In this document: in pieces, positions 1-8,653 of the stretch | How positions within the stretch are numbered: position 1 is the stretch's first letter | How the letters are laid out: each line of letters starts with the position of its first letter | Source of the DNA: Bowmanella yangjiangensis | GTDB lineage: Bacteria; Pseudomonadota; Gammaproteobacteria; Enterobacterales; Alteromonadaceae | NCBI RefSeq assembly: GCF_017255015.1 | Contig: NZ_JAFKCS010000009.1 | Coordinates: 122,347 to 186,346, forward strand | Direction: 5' to 3' | Length of the DNA: 64,000 bases | Position numbers and translations under genes: made by a program | The notes under the pieces: generated by a model | The model's database searches: none | Seen by the model: the letters and a program-made list of their open reading frames with translations, nothing else | What the model was told of the DNA's origin: nothing

Positions 1-2
1 AA

Positions 3-353
3 AGTCTGAAATTACAGCTTAAACAGGAACGCGACAGGTTGACGCGCAATGATGGTCTCTCTCTAGACGCTGATTCAATGGGCGTGAATGAAATTCAAGC
101 CAGATTCAGTAGCCTGAAGACCGAACTGGAATTTGCTCTGGAAGCGCTTTCCGCCTCTTTAGTGTCGTTGGAAAAATCAAGGATAGAAGCTTATCGTCAA
201 CTCAAATATCTGGTTATCGTTGAATCACCAACCTTACCTGAAGAAGCGAAATATCCCCGTGTTTTACACAACCTAACGCTATTTCTGGCGGTGGCCTTTA
301 TGCTCTTTGGTATTGCCAAAATCATCCTGGCTACAGTAGAGGAATTACGTTGA
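3..353 (+). CDS. Capsule polysaccharide export inner-membrane protein, KpsE/CtrB family (3' part)
   Basis: The reading frame is open from the left edge, so only the C-terminal ~116 residues are present. They show a charged coiled-coil-like stretch, a PTLPEEAKYPR segment, then one hydrophobic helix (about the last 30 residues, LTLFLAVAFMLFGIAKIILA) ending near the C-terminus. A proline-rich PxxPEEAxYPRR segment followed by a final membrane helix is typical of KpsE/BexC/CtrB proteins, the periplasmic-spanning partners of ABC-dependent capsule exporters (PCP-3 class). The first in-frame TTG lies at 39 but is probably internal. It is followed by the rhamnose operon after about 50 bp, which fits a polysaccharide locus. 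A Wzz-type chain-length protein is the alternative. Confidence 0.7.
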   Translation, partial: SLKLQLKQERDRLTRNDGLSLDADSMGVNEIQARFSSLKTELEFALEALSASLVSLEKSRIEAYRQLKYLVIVESPTLPEEAKYPRVLHNLTLFLAVAFMLFGIAKIILATVEELR

Positions 354-402
354 CACTATATTCATTAATTCATTCATATTTAAGTTAATTGGGTAACTGA
401 TA

Positions 403-1281
403 ATGCGCAAAGGTATTGTGCTGGCCGGAGGGTCTGGGACACGTTTACATCCTCTGACTAGTGTCGTCAGCAAACAACTTATGCCGGTTTACGATAAACC
501 GATGATTTACTACCCCATATCCACTCTAATATTGGCGGGTATCCGCGATATATTAATCATCACCACCCCTGAGGAGCAAAGCAGGTTTAGTGCTTTATTA
601 GGTGACGGTAGTCAATGGGGGGTTAATTTTAGTTATGTTGCACAACCTTCTCCAGATGGCCTGGCACAGGCATTCATATTGGGTGAGGAATTTATTGCAA
701 ATGACCCTTGTACTTTGATTCTTGGAGACAATATTTACTACGGCCACGATTTACAGCTTTCTCTTTTGAATGCCGCCAAGCGGGACTCGGGCGCCACAGT
801 GTTTGGTTATCACGTCAATGATCCTCAGCGATATGGTGTGGTTGATTTTGATGACGACTGGAATGCTCTTTCTATTGAAGAGAAACCGGCGCAGCCTAAA
901 TCGAGCTATGCTGTGACCGGTTTGTATTTCTATGACAATGATGTGGTTCAGCTGGCCAAGCAGGTAAAGCCATCTAAAAGAAATGAGCTGGAGATAACCG
1001 ATTTGAATTCGTTGTATCTTCAGGCGGGTAAGCTCAGTGTCGAGCTGTTGGGCAGAGGGTCTGCTTGGCTCGATACAGGTACCTTGGATAGTCTGTTAGA
1101 TGCCGCTAACTTTATTGCTGCCATTGAGAAGAGGCAGGGGCTGAAAATAAGTTGTCCGGAAGAAATTGCTTTTAGGAAGGGCTACATCAGCGCCGAGCAA
1201 TTGGAAGCATTAGCCCGTCCCCTGATAAAGAGTGGGTATGGTATGTACCTCATGAAAATACTGCACGACAAGGTGAAATAG
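403..1281 (+). CDS. rfbA: Glucose-1-phosphate thymidylyltransferase
   Basis: This cytoplasmic enzyme couples dTTP and glucose-1-phosphate to give dTDP-glucose, the first step of dTDP-L-rhamnose synthesis. At 292 aa it has the family's usual length. The nucleotide-binding loop LAGGSGTRL is at residues 7-15, the [15 protein letters not shown] block at 24-38 and the metal-binding LGDN at 107-110. It is the first of four rhamnose genes in the order A-C-D-B; the stop is 7 bp before rfbC, so they are almost certainly co-transcribed. The start is ATG after a 49-bp gap from the capsule export gene. Nothing is unusual in the sequence. Confidence 0.97.
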   Translation: MRKGIVLAGGSGTRLHPLTSVVSKQLMPVYDKPMIYYPISTLILAGIRDILIITTPEEQSRFSALLGDGSQWGVNFSYVAQPSPDGLAQAFILGEEFIANDPCTLILGDNIYYGHDLQLSLLNAAKRDSGATVFGYHVNDPQRYGVVDFDDDWNALSIEEKPAQPKSSYAVTGLYFYDNDVVQLAKQVKPSKRNELEITDLNSLYLQAGKLSVELLGRGSAWLDTGTLDSLLDAANFIAAIEKRQGLKISCPEEIAFRKGYISAEQLEALARPLIKSGYGMYLMKILHDKVK

Positions 1282-1288
1282 GCCCACT

Positions 1289-1834
1289 ATGCAAGTTATA
1301 GAAACCGCAATTCCTGAGATCAAAATTCTCGAACCACGTTTGTTTGGTGATGAGCGGGGATTTTTTATGGAAACCTTTCGTGATGATTGGTTTCGACAGC
1401 ATTGTGCTGATGTGCAATTTGTACAGGATAATCACAGTCGTTCTTCTCAAGGGATCTTAAGAGGACTTCATTATCAGACACAGCAAACGCAAGGAAAATT
1501 GGTGCGAGTTGTGGCGGGCGAAGTGTATGACGTGGCTGTTGATGTTAGAAGAGATTCACCAACATTCGGTCAGTGGGTGGGGGTCTACCTTAGCGAGCAG
1601 AATAAGCGCCAGTTATGGGTTCCTGCTGGATTTGCGCATGGGTTTTATGTTACCAGCCAATTCGCAGAATTTGTTTATAAATGTACAAATTATTATCACC
1701 CCGAGTCTGAGGTCAGCATCAAATATGATGACCCGTCATTACAGATCGACTGGCCTCTTCTTGATGGGGTAGCAGTCTCACTGTCTGCGAAGGACCGTGA
1801 CGGTGTATTGTTTGCTGAGGCGCCAAGCCTCTGA
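1289..1834 (+). CDS. rfbC: dTDP-4-dehydrorhamnose 3,5-epimerase
   Basis: A cupin-fold epimerase that converts dTDP-4-keto-6-deoxyglucose to dTDP-4-keto-rhamnose. It is 181 aa, the normal size. The catalytic block RGLHYQTQQTQGK lies at residues 58-70 and contains the expected active-site histidine (H61) and the conserved lysine (K70). A later VPAGFAHGF segment is also family-typical. It sits between rfbA (7-bp gap) and rfbD (16-bp gap) in the same operon, third of the four reaction steps but second in gene order. Confidence 0.96.
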   Translation: MQVIETAIPEIKILEPRLFGDERGFFMETFRDDWFRQHCADVQFVQDNHSRSSQGILRGLHYQTQQTQGKLVRVVAGEVYDVAVDVRRDSPTFGQWVGVYLSEQNKRQLWVPAGFAHGFYVTSQFAEFVYKCTNYYHPESEVSIKYDDPSLQIDWPLLDGVAVSLSAKDRDGVLFAEAPSL

Positions 1835-1850
1835 TTGTTGAGATGCAAAT

Positions 1851-2714
1851 ATGTTTGTAGTTATCGGTAAGCAAGGGCAATTGGCTCAGGAACTAGCAGC
1901 ACGCTTGAACGACAGGGCTATCTGCCTGGGCCGCAATGAGATTGATCTCACCAGCATGCGAGGCATTGAGGAAGCGTTGGCTGGGTGCTCTGTCGATGCG
2001 ATTATCAATGCCTCGGCCTACACTGCGGTAGATCGGGCGGAAAGTGAGGCGGATTTAGCCTATTTGATCAATCAAACCGCCGTGGGCAATCTGGCGCGCT
2101 ATGCTAAAGCGCATTCTGTTCACTTGGTGCATGTTTCTACCGATTATGTCTTCTCAGGGCAAAAGGGCAGTCCTTATTTGCCAACAGATGAACTCGCCCC
2201 TTTAGGGGTTTATGGGGCTAGCAAGGCTGCGGGTGAAAAAGAATTGCATGCCGTCATACCAGAAGGTGGCTGTATTCTGCGTACCAGTTGGGTGTACTCA
2301 AGGTTTGGTAACAATTTTGTCAAAACCATGCTGCGCTTGATGCAGGAGCGGGACGCGCTCTCTGTCGTTGATGACCAAATCGGTTCCCCAACAGAAGCAT
2401 CAGGTTTAGCGCGGGCTTGTATTGAAGCGGCGGAAAGAAAGTTGTCGGGGGTTTATCACTACACGGATGAAGGCGTTGCAAGTTGGTATGATTTTGCCAA
2501 TGCCATTCAGGATATTGCTCTGGAATATCGCATTTTACATAAGCGAATTCCTATTACTCCTATTCCGAGCGCTGCTTTCCCTACGCCGGCAAAACGGCCC
2601 AATTATAGTGTGCTTGATAAGCAGTCCTTGCGTGCCACATTCACAGGATTGTGTGGGCGTCATTGGCGGGAGCCGCTAAGAGATTTGCTTATCACTTTGG
2701 CTGACAAGCCCTGA
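1851..2714 (+). CDS. rfbD: dTDP-4-dehydrorhamnose reductase
   Basis: A short-chain-dehydrogenase-type enzyme that makes dTDP-L-rhamnose in the last step of the pathway. It is 287 aa. The N-terminal Rossmann loop (IGKQGQLAQEL, residues 5-15), STDYVF (96-101) and the catalytic YGASK (121-125, YxxxK) are all visible. It follows rfbC after 16 bp and precedes rfbB, so the whole rhamnose pathway is in one transcript. Rhamnose made here is likely used by the glycosyltransferases at 34-39 kb. Confidence 0.95.
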   Translation: MFVVIGKQGQLAQELAARLNDRAICLGRNEIDLTSMRGIEEALAGCSVDAIINASAYTAVDRAESEADLAYLINQTAVGNLARYAKAHSVHLVHVSTDYVFSGQKGSPYLPTDELAPLGVYGASKAAGEKELHAVIPEGGCILRTSWVYSRFGNNFVKTMLRLMQERDALSVVDDQIGSPTEASGLARACIEAAERKLSGVYHYTDEGVASWYDFANAIQDIALEYRILHKRIPITPIPSAAFPTPAKRPNYSVLDKQSLRATFTGLCGRHWREPLRDLLITLADKP

Positions 2715-2762
2715 CGAATTGATAGCTTTTGTTTGAGACGAAGGCCCAACGAGGTAGAAAAA

Positions 2763-3842
2763 ATGACAAGACGTATGTTGGTTACTGGGGGGGCTGGTTT
2801 TATCGGTGCCAATTTTGTGCATTACTGGCTGTCCAGACACCCACAAGATAGCGTTGTGGTATTAGATGCGTTAACTTACGCTGGCAACGAACAAAATTTG
2901 GCCTTGGTTAGTGGCGAGCCTGGGTTTAAATTTGTCAAAGGTGATATTTGTGACACGGCTTTGGTCGAAACCTTACTGAAGAAAGAGGCAATTAATACTG
3001 TTGTACACTTTGCCGCGGAATCTCATGTGGACAGATCTATCAGCGGGCCTGATGCCTTTATTGAAACCAATATTCTTGGTACTTATAGTCTGCTGAAGGC
3101 ATCTAAAAAGGTATGGATAGACGAACCCAAGGCCGCGGGTAAAGAAATACTCACACATAGGTTTCATCATGTAAGCACGGATGAGGTGTATGGTAGCCTT
3201 GGACCTGAAGATCCCGCCTTTACTGAAACTACAGCATATGCGCCTAATTCGCCTTATTCAGCCAGTAAAGCCGCCAGCGATCACTTGGTCCGGGCTTATC
3301 ACCACACCTACGGATTGGACGTGACGACCAGCAATTGCTCGAATAACTATGGTCCTTTCCACTTTCCTGAAAAGTTAATTCCATTGATTATTACCAATAT
3401 TCTGCATGACCAGCCTTTACCTGTGTACGGCGATGGCAAACAAATCAGGGACTGGTTGTATGTTGAAGATCATGCACGGGGCATTGAGCTTGTTCTTGAT
3501 AAAGGGCGCGTTGGTGAAAACTACAATATTGGCGGGCACAATGAGTGGGCCAATATCGACATCGTTCAGCTTCTGTGTCAATTGATGAATCAAGCCTTCT
3601 CTTCACGCCCCGAGTTGGCAGCCCGTTACCCCTTAGCGACGCTGGCGGCGCAAGGGCGCAGTGAAGAACTGATTCGGTACGTTACTGACCGGCCTGGGCA
3701 TGATCGCCGGTATGCCATTGACGCGACAAAAACAGGTCAGGAACTCGGCTATAAACCGCAGGAGAGCTTTGCCTCAGGCATAGAGAAAACACTTAACTGG
3801 TATCTGGACAATCAATCTTGGTGGGCGCCGCTGAGAGGCTAA
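2763..3842 (+). CDS. rfbB: dTDP-glucose 4,6-dehydratase
   Basis: NAD-dependent dehydratase giving dTDP-4-keto-6-deoxyglucose, the second rhamnose step. The ATG at 2763 is chosen because an AGGTAG ribosome-binding site lies at 2751-2756 and translation then begins MTRRMLVTGGAGFIG, placing the Rossmann motif TGGAGFIG at residues 8-15 as usual. An upstream in-frame TTG at 2733 would add ten atypical residues. STDEVYG and YSASK (YxxxK) motifs are present. It is about 359 aa, normal for the family. It ends the rhamnose operon and is followed within 10 bp by a perfect hairpin. Confidence 0.96.
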   Translation: MTRRMLVTGGAGFIGANFVHYWLSRHPQDSVVVLDALTYAGNEQNLALVSGEPGFKFVKGDICDTALVETLLKKEAINTVVHFAAESHVDRSISGPDAFIETNILGTYSLLKASKKVWIDEPKAAGKEILTHRFHHVSTDEVYGSLGPEDPAFTETTAYAPNSPYSASKAASDHLVRAYHHTYGLDVTTSNCSNNYGPFHFPEKLIPLIITNILHDQPLPVYGDGKQIRDWLYVEDHARGIELVLDKGRVGENYNIGGHNEWANIDIVQLLCQLMNQAFSSRPELAARYPLATLAAQGRSEELIRYVTDRPGHDRRYAIDATKTGQELGYKPQESFASGIEKTLNWYLDNQSWWAPLRG

Positions 3843-3848
3843 TTTTTT

Positions 3849-3887
3849 TGCTCAGCAAAGAGGGTCTTTGCTGAGCATTATCTTTAT
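3849..3887 (+). terminator. Hairpin closing the rhamnose operon
   Basis: A perfect 13-bp inverted repeat, TGCTCAGCAAAGA at 3849-3861 with its complement at 3865-3877 around a GGG loop, followed by a moderately T-rich tail. It lies 6 bp after rfbB and before the convergent gene ending at 3912, the expected place for a terminator. A run of seven T lies upstream of the stem rather than downstream, so on the minus strand it would be followed by A residues. Termination is therefore more likely for the plus-strand operon. Confidence 0.7.
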
Positions 3888-3911
3888 TGGTGGGCAGTTA
3901 AGCGTGTCGCG

Positions 3912-4352
3912 TTACTTAACGATAAACTTCTGAGTCACCTTTCGTCCTTCTGTCTGATCTAAGTTTTCTGCTAGATATAATTGATCAACAGCCATTTCAA
4001 CTGTTTCACCATTTACCTCAACTGATACTTGAACAGGGAAAGATACTGATAAGCGGCTTAGCACTTTTTCCCCTGATGTATAATCAACCGAGGTGGCAGC
4101 TTTCAATTCTGGGCTGCCTTCACAATGCAACTTAGTCAATACCGAGCCTGGCTGTTGGCGAGACAACTCCGTTTGTACATCCTGTGCGATGAACTGTTTG
4201 GGGTCGTCGCCTCTACCTATCAGGTGGATGATTTCTTTCACCTCGTCAGCACACTCAAAACCGGTAATCAACGGGGCCGTCTGTGGGGCCGCCCAGGAAG
4301 ACCAGGATACAGTTAAAACTAACAATGCGACGTTTGCTTGGTATTTCATCAT
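3912..4352 (-). CDS. Small exported two-cysteine protein downstream of the secretin (unknown)
   Basis: I do not recognise a family. With the ATG at 4352 the product is about 146 aa; this start has AGAGGA just upstream, while the longer TTG start at 4367 lacks a better site. The N-terminus is a clear signal peptide (hydrophobic ALLVLTVSW, then SSWA-A). The mature part has two cysteines (FECADE and LHCEG) that could form a disulfide, and a C-terminal half rich in beta-prone residues. It is last in the minus-strand operon, 43 bp after the secretin gene, so it may be a periplasmic accessory of the secretion system, for example a non-lipidated pilotin-like factor. That role is inferred from position only. 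Confidence 0.6.
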   Translation of the reverse strand: MMKYQANVALLVLTVSWSSWAAPQTAPLITGFECADEVKEIIHLIGRGDDPKQFIAQDVQTELSRQQPGSVLTKLHCEGSPELKAATSVDYTSGEKVLSRLSVSFPVQVSVEVNGETVEMAVDQLYLAENLDQTEGRKVTQKFIVK

Positions 4353-4395
4353 ATTCCTCTTAAGCAATATCTCTGGCTACAGCCTTTGTTCAGGG

Positions 4396-6540
4396 TTAAA
4401 AATTGGTTGATAGCTCGTCGAATCTTTTGCGCTGAAGTTCATCTGTCAGGGCTTCCGCTTCATCAGGCGAGCTTAGTACATAAGGGATAACCATTATCAT
4501 CAGTTCAGTGCGTTTTCTATCCTCGTCGTCGTTGCGGAACAACTTACCCAGCAGGGGAAGCTTGCTTAAATAGGGAACGCCTGAGTCGGTTACCGAGGCG
4601 GTTGAGCGAATAAGTCCCCCCAGCAAGACTGAGCCGCCATCCCGCAGAGACACCGTGGTGCTTATTTTCCGCTTGGAAACCGTGGGCGAGTCTATTTCAC
4701 TGGTGGCATTGCCCAATGCCTCACTTAGTTCCTGGTTTATTTCAATGTCCACAAACCCTGTGGCATGTACGGTGGGGCGAACTTCCATCAATATGCCGGT
4801 GTTACGATAAGATATGTTCTGAATAATCGGCGCATCGGAGTTGGTGGTGGATTGGCTGTTTGATGTCAAAACCGGTATCTCGTCGCCAACTTCTATTTTT
4901 GCTTCCCCGCCACTTTTAACCATAATACGTGGGCGGGCACGAATAGAGGTATTCTGGTTTTTATAGAATGCACTTAATACGGCACGTGTAATACCTGCAC
5001 TGTTCAGTGTTAGGTTCAGACCGGTATTGTTAATATCCAGTAAACTGTTTGGTGTGCCACTGACACTGGTATTGGCGGCTTTGCGGATCCAATCTATACC
5101 GGTTTGCTCTGTATCATCAAGTTTTACCTCGGCCAGAATAATTTCGACCATGACAGATGGTGCAGGTTTGTCTAAGCTTTTGATAATAGGGAGAATTTGC
5201 AGCCAGTCTTTGCCGCTTCCGCTATACAGTATGGTATTCAAATGCTCGTCTACCGCATACTTTCCTTTGGCGTCATCATTTGATATTGCGTTGCTTTGGC
5301 TGCTTCGTTGCGATGGCTGCGAATTACCGGATGACGAAGTGCCAAGCGAAGAACTTTCCTTTGCTGCTGCTCTGTAGCTGGCCACGCCCAGATTGTTTAA
5401 TACATTCACAATGTGACTGGCTTGAGTACTCTGAACCTGATAGCTAAACAAGCCACTTTCTACCGTACTGTGGCGCTCCTTTTCCAGGGTTTTGGCCCAG
5501 TCGATGACATGGTTTAATACATCGGCAGAGCGGGCAAAAATAACTAACTGGCCAGATGAACTGAGGGGCAGAAGGCGTATCGCCGAGGCGCCATCGCCAA
5601 TCCGTACTGAGTAGCCTTGACCGAGTAGCACTTTTTCTAAATCCTTGGCCAAATCATCAACAGTAGATATGTCAGGACGTATTACCCGGCTGTACATGCC
5701 ATCCATAGTTGGTCTGTCGAGTAATTTAGTGGCCGCCAGTGCTTGTTCAACAATTCTTGAACTGCCTTGCAGTATCAGTGCGTTTCTGGCTGGGTCTTCT
5801 TTTACTGTCAATTCCTTGTTCGGAAACATCTGGGTTAGCCAAGAGCGCACCATTGGTGTGGTAGTGGCGACCAGTGGGTGTATGTAGAACACAGGTCGAC
5901 TGGTGGCCGGTACTTCGGGCAGAGCTCTGCCGCTCACCAGCAAAGGTTGTTCGTTAGACGTTGCATTAGATGAAAAGTCAAACACCAGAACATTATCTCT
6001 GACATAGGTAAATACACCGTAAGTTCTCAGTGTTGTGATGGCTAGATTATACAGTTCTTTTTGGCTGACCTGTGAGGTTATCCGCATAGTTACCAGATCT
6101 GCGGCATTGCTCACACTGGGTTCAACGATAAAATTTAAACCTAATTGATTGCCAAATACTTCATTGATAAAAGTGCCCACTGGCATGTTGTTAAATGCAA
6201 GCCGACTGACTGGTTGCTCAGTTAGCCCCGGAATGACATATTCCTTTGCCTGCTCCTCAGCCAGCTCAGGGCTGAGATGCGGCGCATCAAATATTTCCAT
6301 TCCTGGGCGCAGACTGGTTTCGCTTTTACTTAGTGTCGTCGCTTGATCCTGGACGGGCGTCTTGGGGTCCCTTAATGGTGTCGAGAATATTTCGTCGTCT
6401 TGTTGTGCAACCTGATAAGCCGGTCCTTTTAACGTAGCGCATGACGCCAGACTCCCCAAGGTTAGGGTAACCAGCAGGGCTTTATGAATACGGTTAAACA
6501 AATAGTTATTCTTGTTTTGCATAGTAATACTTTTTCTCAC
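4396..6540 (-). CDS. gspD: Outer-membrane secretin of the T2SS-like system (GspD/PilQ/MshL type)
   Basis: Forms the outer-membrane channel. It is 714 aa. The N-terminus is a lipoprotein signal with lipobox LASC (Cys34), so the secretin may reach the outer membrane by self-lipidation. N0/N1-type domains follow (about 95-350, including FNNMPVGTFINEVF and the NALILQGSS ring-building repeat). A serine/asparagine-rich linker lies near 390-420, and the secretin core is about 460-690 with VEIILAEV, the GGLIRS region and LPLLGKLFR. The start is a GTG overlapping the upstream stop by 4 nt; an ATG 18 bp inside (6522) is equally possible. It is last but one in an operon ordered like mshIJKL or pilNOPQ rather than like a classical gsp operon. 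Confidence 0.88.
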   Translation of the reverse strand: MRKSITMQNKNNYLFNRIHKALLVTLTLGSLASCATLKGPAYQVAQQDDEIFSTPLRDPKTPVQDQATTLSKSETSLRPGMEIFDAPHLSPELAEEQAKEYVIPGLTEQPVSRLAFNNMPVGTFINEVFGNQLGLNFIVEPSVSNAADLVTMRITSQVSQKELYNLAITTLRTYGVFTYVRDNVLVFDFSSNATSNEQPLLVSGRALPEVPATSRPVFYIHPLVATTTPMVRSWLTQMFPNKELTVKEDPARNALILQGSSRIVEQALAATKLLDRPTMDGMYSRVIRPDISTVDDLAKDLEKVLLGQGYSVRIGDGASAIRLLPLSSSGQLVIFARSADVLNHVIDWAKTLEKERHSTVESGLFSYQVQSTQASHIVNVLNNLGVASYRAAAKESSSLGTSSSGNSQPSQRSSQSNAISNDDAKGKYAVDEHLNTILYSGSGKDWLQILPIIKSLDKPAPSVMVEIILAEVKLDDTEQTGIDWIRKAANTSVSGTPNSLLDINNTGLNLTLNSAGITRAVLSAFYKNQNTSIRARPRIMVKSGGEAKIEVGDEIPVLTSNSQSTTNSDAPIIQNISYRNTGILMEVRPTVHATGFVDIEINQELSEALGNATSEIDSPTVSKRKISTTVSLRDGGSVLLGGLIRSTASVTDSGVPYLSKLPLLGKLFRNDDEDRKRTELMIMVIPYVLSSPDEAEALTDELQRKRFDELSTNF

Positions 6541-7016
6541 TTACCTGGCTCACTCTCGATTTTTCCACTGTTCGAAGGCTCGAACAGGTACTGAGTTTGT
6601 AATTCACCTGTGTTCTGCTGTTGCCAAACGACGTAATCTCTGCCGATTTCTGCAAGAGACCAGTCAGGCAACCAATGCTCCCCTACAGTTAAGGTTACTG
6701 GCATGTTCTGCCCAGGGAGCTTAAACATTGCACTCTGAGGCGTATCAGCCACTAAAGCAATGAGTTTACCGTCTGCTAAGGTAAGTGGCATCTCTGCCAC
6801 TTTGGATGTGCTGTCAGGTTCTACAATTGGTGGGGAAAACTGTGAAATCCCTGTGACCGCGTCTTTCCACTGGTAGTGAAGACGACCTTTTTCACTTTCA
6901 AGAATGGATAGATCCGCTCTGGTATTTAATGCAACCTGCTGCAAGTTTCCAACCCAAGCTAACATGGAGCACGAGAACAATATAAAACCGGCCATGAAGG
7001 CGATACGATTATTCAT
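6537..7016 (-). CDS. Inner-membrane GspC/PilP-like assembly protein
   Basis: A 159-aa protein with one N-terminal membrane helix (residues about 5-25) and a periplasmic part. The segment LTLADGKLIALVAD...VTLTVGEHWLPDWSLAEIGRDYVVW has the shape of the GspC homology region (small beta barrel that contacts secretin N-domains). It is shorter than GspC (about 270-300 aa) and has no PDZ or coiled-coil domain, so it is closer in size to PilP/MshK. The gene overlaps the downstream secretin gene by 4 nt and the upstream gene by 8 nt, indicating tight co-translation. Assignment rests on position and domain shape, not strong identity. Confidence 0.65.
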   Translation of the reverse strand: MNNRIAFMAGFILFSCSMLAWVGNLQQVALNTRADLSILESEKGRLHYQWKDAVTGISQFSPPIVEPDSTSKVAEMPLTLADGKLIALVADTPQSAMFKLPGQNMPVTLTVGEHWLPDWSLAEIGRDYVVWQQQNTGELQTQYLFEPSNSGKIESEPGK

Positions 7017-7587
7017 GTTCTTGATACCTGTACAATAAATCGATCACCATATTGAGCGTATTAGACGCCTTGGGTGAATATTGGAATGAGGCTATGCGTC
7101 GATGACCCACACTGGCATCGAAAAGTGAGAGTACGTCAACAAAATCCTGGTCAGAAAGCTGGCCGGAAATGTCAATTCGCACTGACCAGTAGTGTTGCTT
7201 TTCAGCTTCTATTGTTTCTGCACCGATTAGGTTTAAACGTTTACGGATAAGCTTTTTACCAATTAAGTCCTCGGCGTCAGCCAACGCTTTAGCTTCCGCA
7301 ACGCTACCCGATACAGCAGTAGGTATTTCTTTATTAAGTTGAGCAAGATGTTGTTGACTGTTGCTTAGCAGTTCCTCGTTAAAAGGGCTGTTTGCTGACT
7401 CTGTTAACCGGGCTAAAAGTCGCTGTTGAGTGTTTAAATCCTCTTTTTGATTTCCAATCTGGTCAATCAATGCTTTACCAGCAGAGAGAATCAATATCCA
7501 TACAACCAGCAATAGCAGCCATTGCAGTCGTGGAGTCCGTTTCAGTTCATTGGTTAACTTGTTGCTGTCCAAATTGGGCTTTTTCAC
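7009..7587 (-). CDS. Inner-membrane GspM/PilO-like assembly protein
   Basis: A 192-aa bitopic protein: a short basic cytoplasmic N-terminus, one membrane helix (about 24-43, WLLLLVVWILILSAGKAL), a coiled-coil stretch rich in Gln/Asn/Leu (about 45-85), and a C-terminal ferredoxin-like domain (LNLIGAET...YWSVRIDISGQLSDQDFVDVLSLFD). This is the layout of PilO/MshJ/GspM, which form the inner-membrane alignment complex with PilN/GspL. It overlaps both neighbours by 4-8 nt. Sequence identity to named families cannot be measured here. Confidence 0.68.
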   Translation of the reverse strand: MKKPNLDSNKLTNELKRTPRLQWLLLLVVWILILSAGKALIDQIGNQKEDLNTQQRLLARLTESANSPFNEELLSNSQQHLAQLNKEIPTAVSGSVAEAKALADAEDLIGKKLIRKRLNLIGAETIEAEKQHYWSVRIDISGQLSDQDFVDVLSLFDASVGHRRIASFQYSPKASNTLNMVIDLLYRYQEHE

Positions 7588-8516
7588 CTTTGTTTTGCCT
7601 CAATAATCCAGGCCCCGCCAGAAGAAAATGGGCGAATACTAACACTTTGCAATTCCGGGATGGTTTCTAAATCAGTAATCAGTTGGGCAATATCGATATT
7701 CTCTCCTTGTAATTCAAGCTCCATGGCTTTGTTTTGCCATCTGATTTGATTGACTTTCCAACTGCCTTGTTTATTTATTTTTTCCGCAACCAAGCCTAGC
7801 GTTTCTGGTAACTGGCCATGAATGTTGAGCCACTCGTTTATGAGCTGCACTTGCTGCTGTTGTTCTCTTAAGGCGGTCTGTTGGACTATTCGCTCGCCAG
7901 ACAATTCACTGAGTCTTTCACTTTCTTGTTTGGTACTATGCTCTTGCATGCTCAGTGTCAGAAAACTTATAGCGAACCAAAGGATAAAACAGAGTAATGT
8001 GAAACCACCTATGACAAGCCAGGTCAGGGGGCTAACTAGTGTTTTCTTTAACTTTACCTCAGTTGCCCAGGGTTTATTTGTTTCAATCGCCACTGATTCC
8101 TGTGCATGACTTTTCTCATCGACTATTTCGCAAGAAACTAAGACAGCATTGTGCCAAGTTTGTTCATAGGTAAATCGTTGCCCTTTGATCACAAAATCGC
8201 CATCGGGAAGTGCTGTTTGCAAGGCCGTTTCAGGAATGCCTGAGAATGCCTGATTTGAAAACCAAATATGCAAGCCAGCAGGGCTAATATGTGAGTAGTG
8301 AAAGCCGTTAACAAAAGGGCATAGCGTTTTAATCTGGAGGCTTGTCCAGTTCTCTAACTCACTCTGTTTGAGTTGTTTTGGACGAGGACGAAAAACATAG
8401 ATCATCCAATTTTCCGAGTCGCACTGATATTCTGGAGGCCATATCCACGAGCTGACGCGAGGCAAAATTGCGTCAAGCCACGTGTTAATCGAATAGGGAG
8501 TTTGCTGTTGGATCAA
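7584..8516 (-). CDS. Inner-membrane GspL/PilN-like assembly protein
   Basis: First gene of the minus-strand secretion operon, 310 aa. A cytoplasmic part of about 175 residues is followed by one membrane helix (about 178-200, WLVIGGFTLLCFILWFAISFL), a coiled coil (QEHSTKQESERLSEL...REQQQQVQ) and a C-terminal ferredoxin-like domain (WKVNQIRWQNKAMELELQGENIDIAQLI). This matches GspL/MshI architecture, although the cytoplasmic actin-like part looks reduced. GspL recruits the GspE ATPase, which is encoded on the opposite strand 138 bp away. The start is a TTG at 8516 with a weak GAAGTGA upstream; no better start lies before the conserved part. Confidence 0.66.
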   Translation of the reverse strand: MIQQQTPYSINTWLDAILPRVSSWIWPPEYQCDSENWMIYVFRPRPKQLKQSELENWTSLQIKTLCPFVNGFHYSHISPAGLHIWFSNQAFSGIPETALQTALPDGDFVIKGQRFTYEQTWHNAVLVSCEIVDEKSHAQESVAIETNKPWATEVKLKKTLVSPLTWLVIGGFTLLCFILWFAISFLTLSMQEHSTKQESERLSELSGERIVQQTALREQQQQVQLINEWLNIHGQLPETLGLVAEKINKQGSWKVNQIRWQNKAMELELQGENIDIAQLITDLETIPELQSVSIRPFSSGGAWIIEAKQR

Positions 8517-8653
8517 GCTAATTTCACTTCAATTCTAAAATCGCTGTGGTGTAATATACGCGATTAAGGTCAATAGGTTAATCGCTTCTTCGCATGGATA
8601 TATGCGGTTAGCATCTACGCAAAATCACAAAAACGTGGGAGGCTGGCAAGAGT
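8517..8653. promoter_or_regulatory. Divergent control region between the two secretion operons
   Basis: 137 bp separate the start codons of the minus-strand operon (GspL-like to secretin) and the plus-strand operon (gspE to gspK), so promoters for both must lie here or inside the genes. A TAATAT -10-like sequence sits near 8553 on the plus strand with only a poor -35. A GGGAGG ribosome-binding site for gspE is at 8637-8642. Shared control of the two halves is inferred from the divergent layout. Confidence 0.4.
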
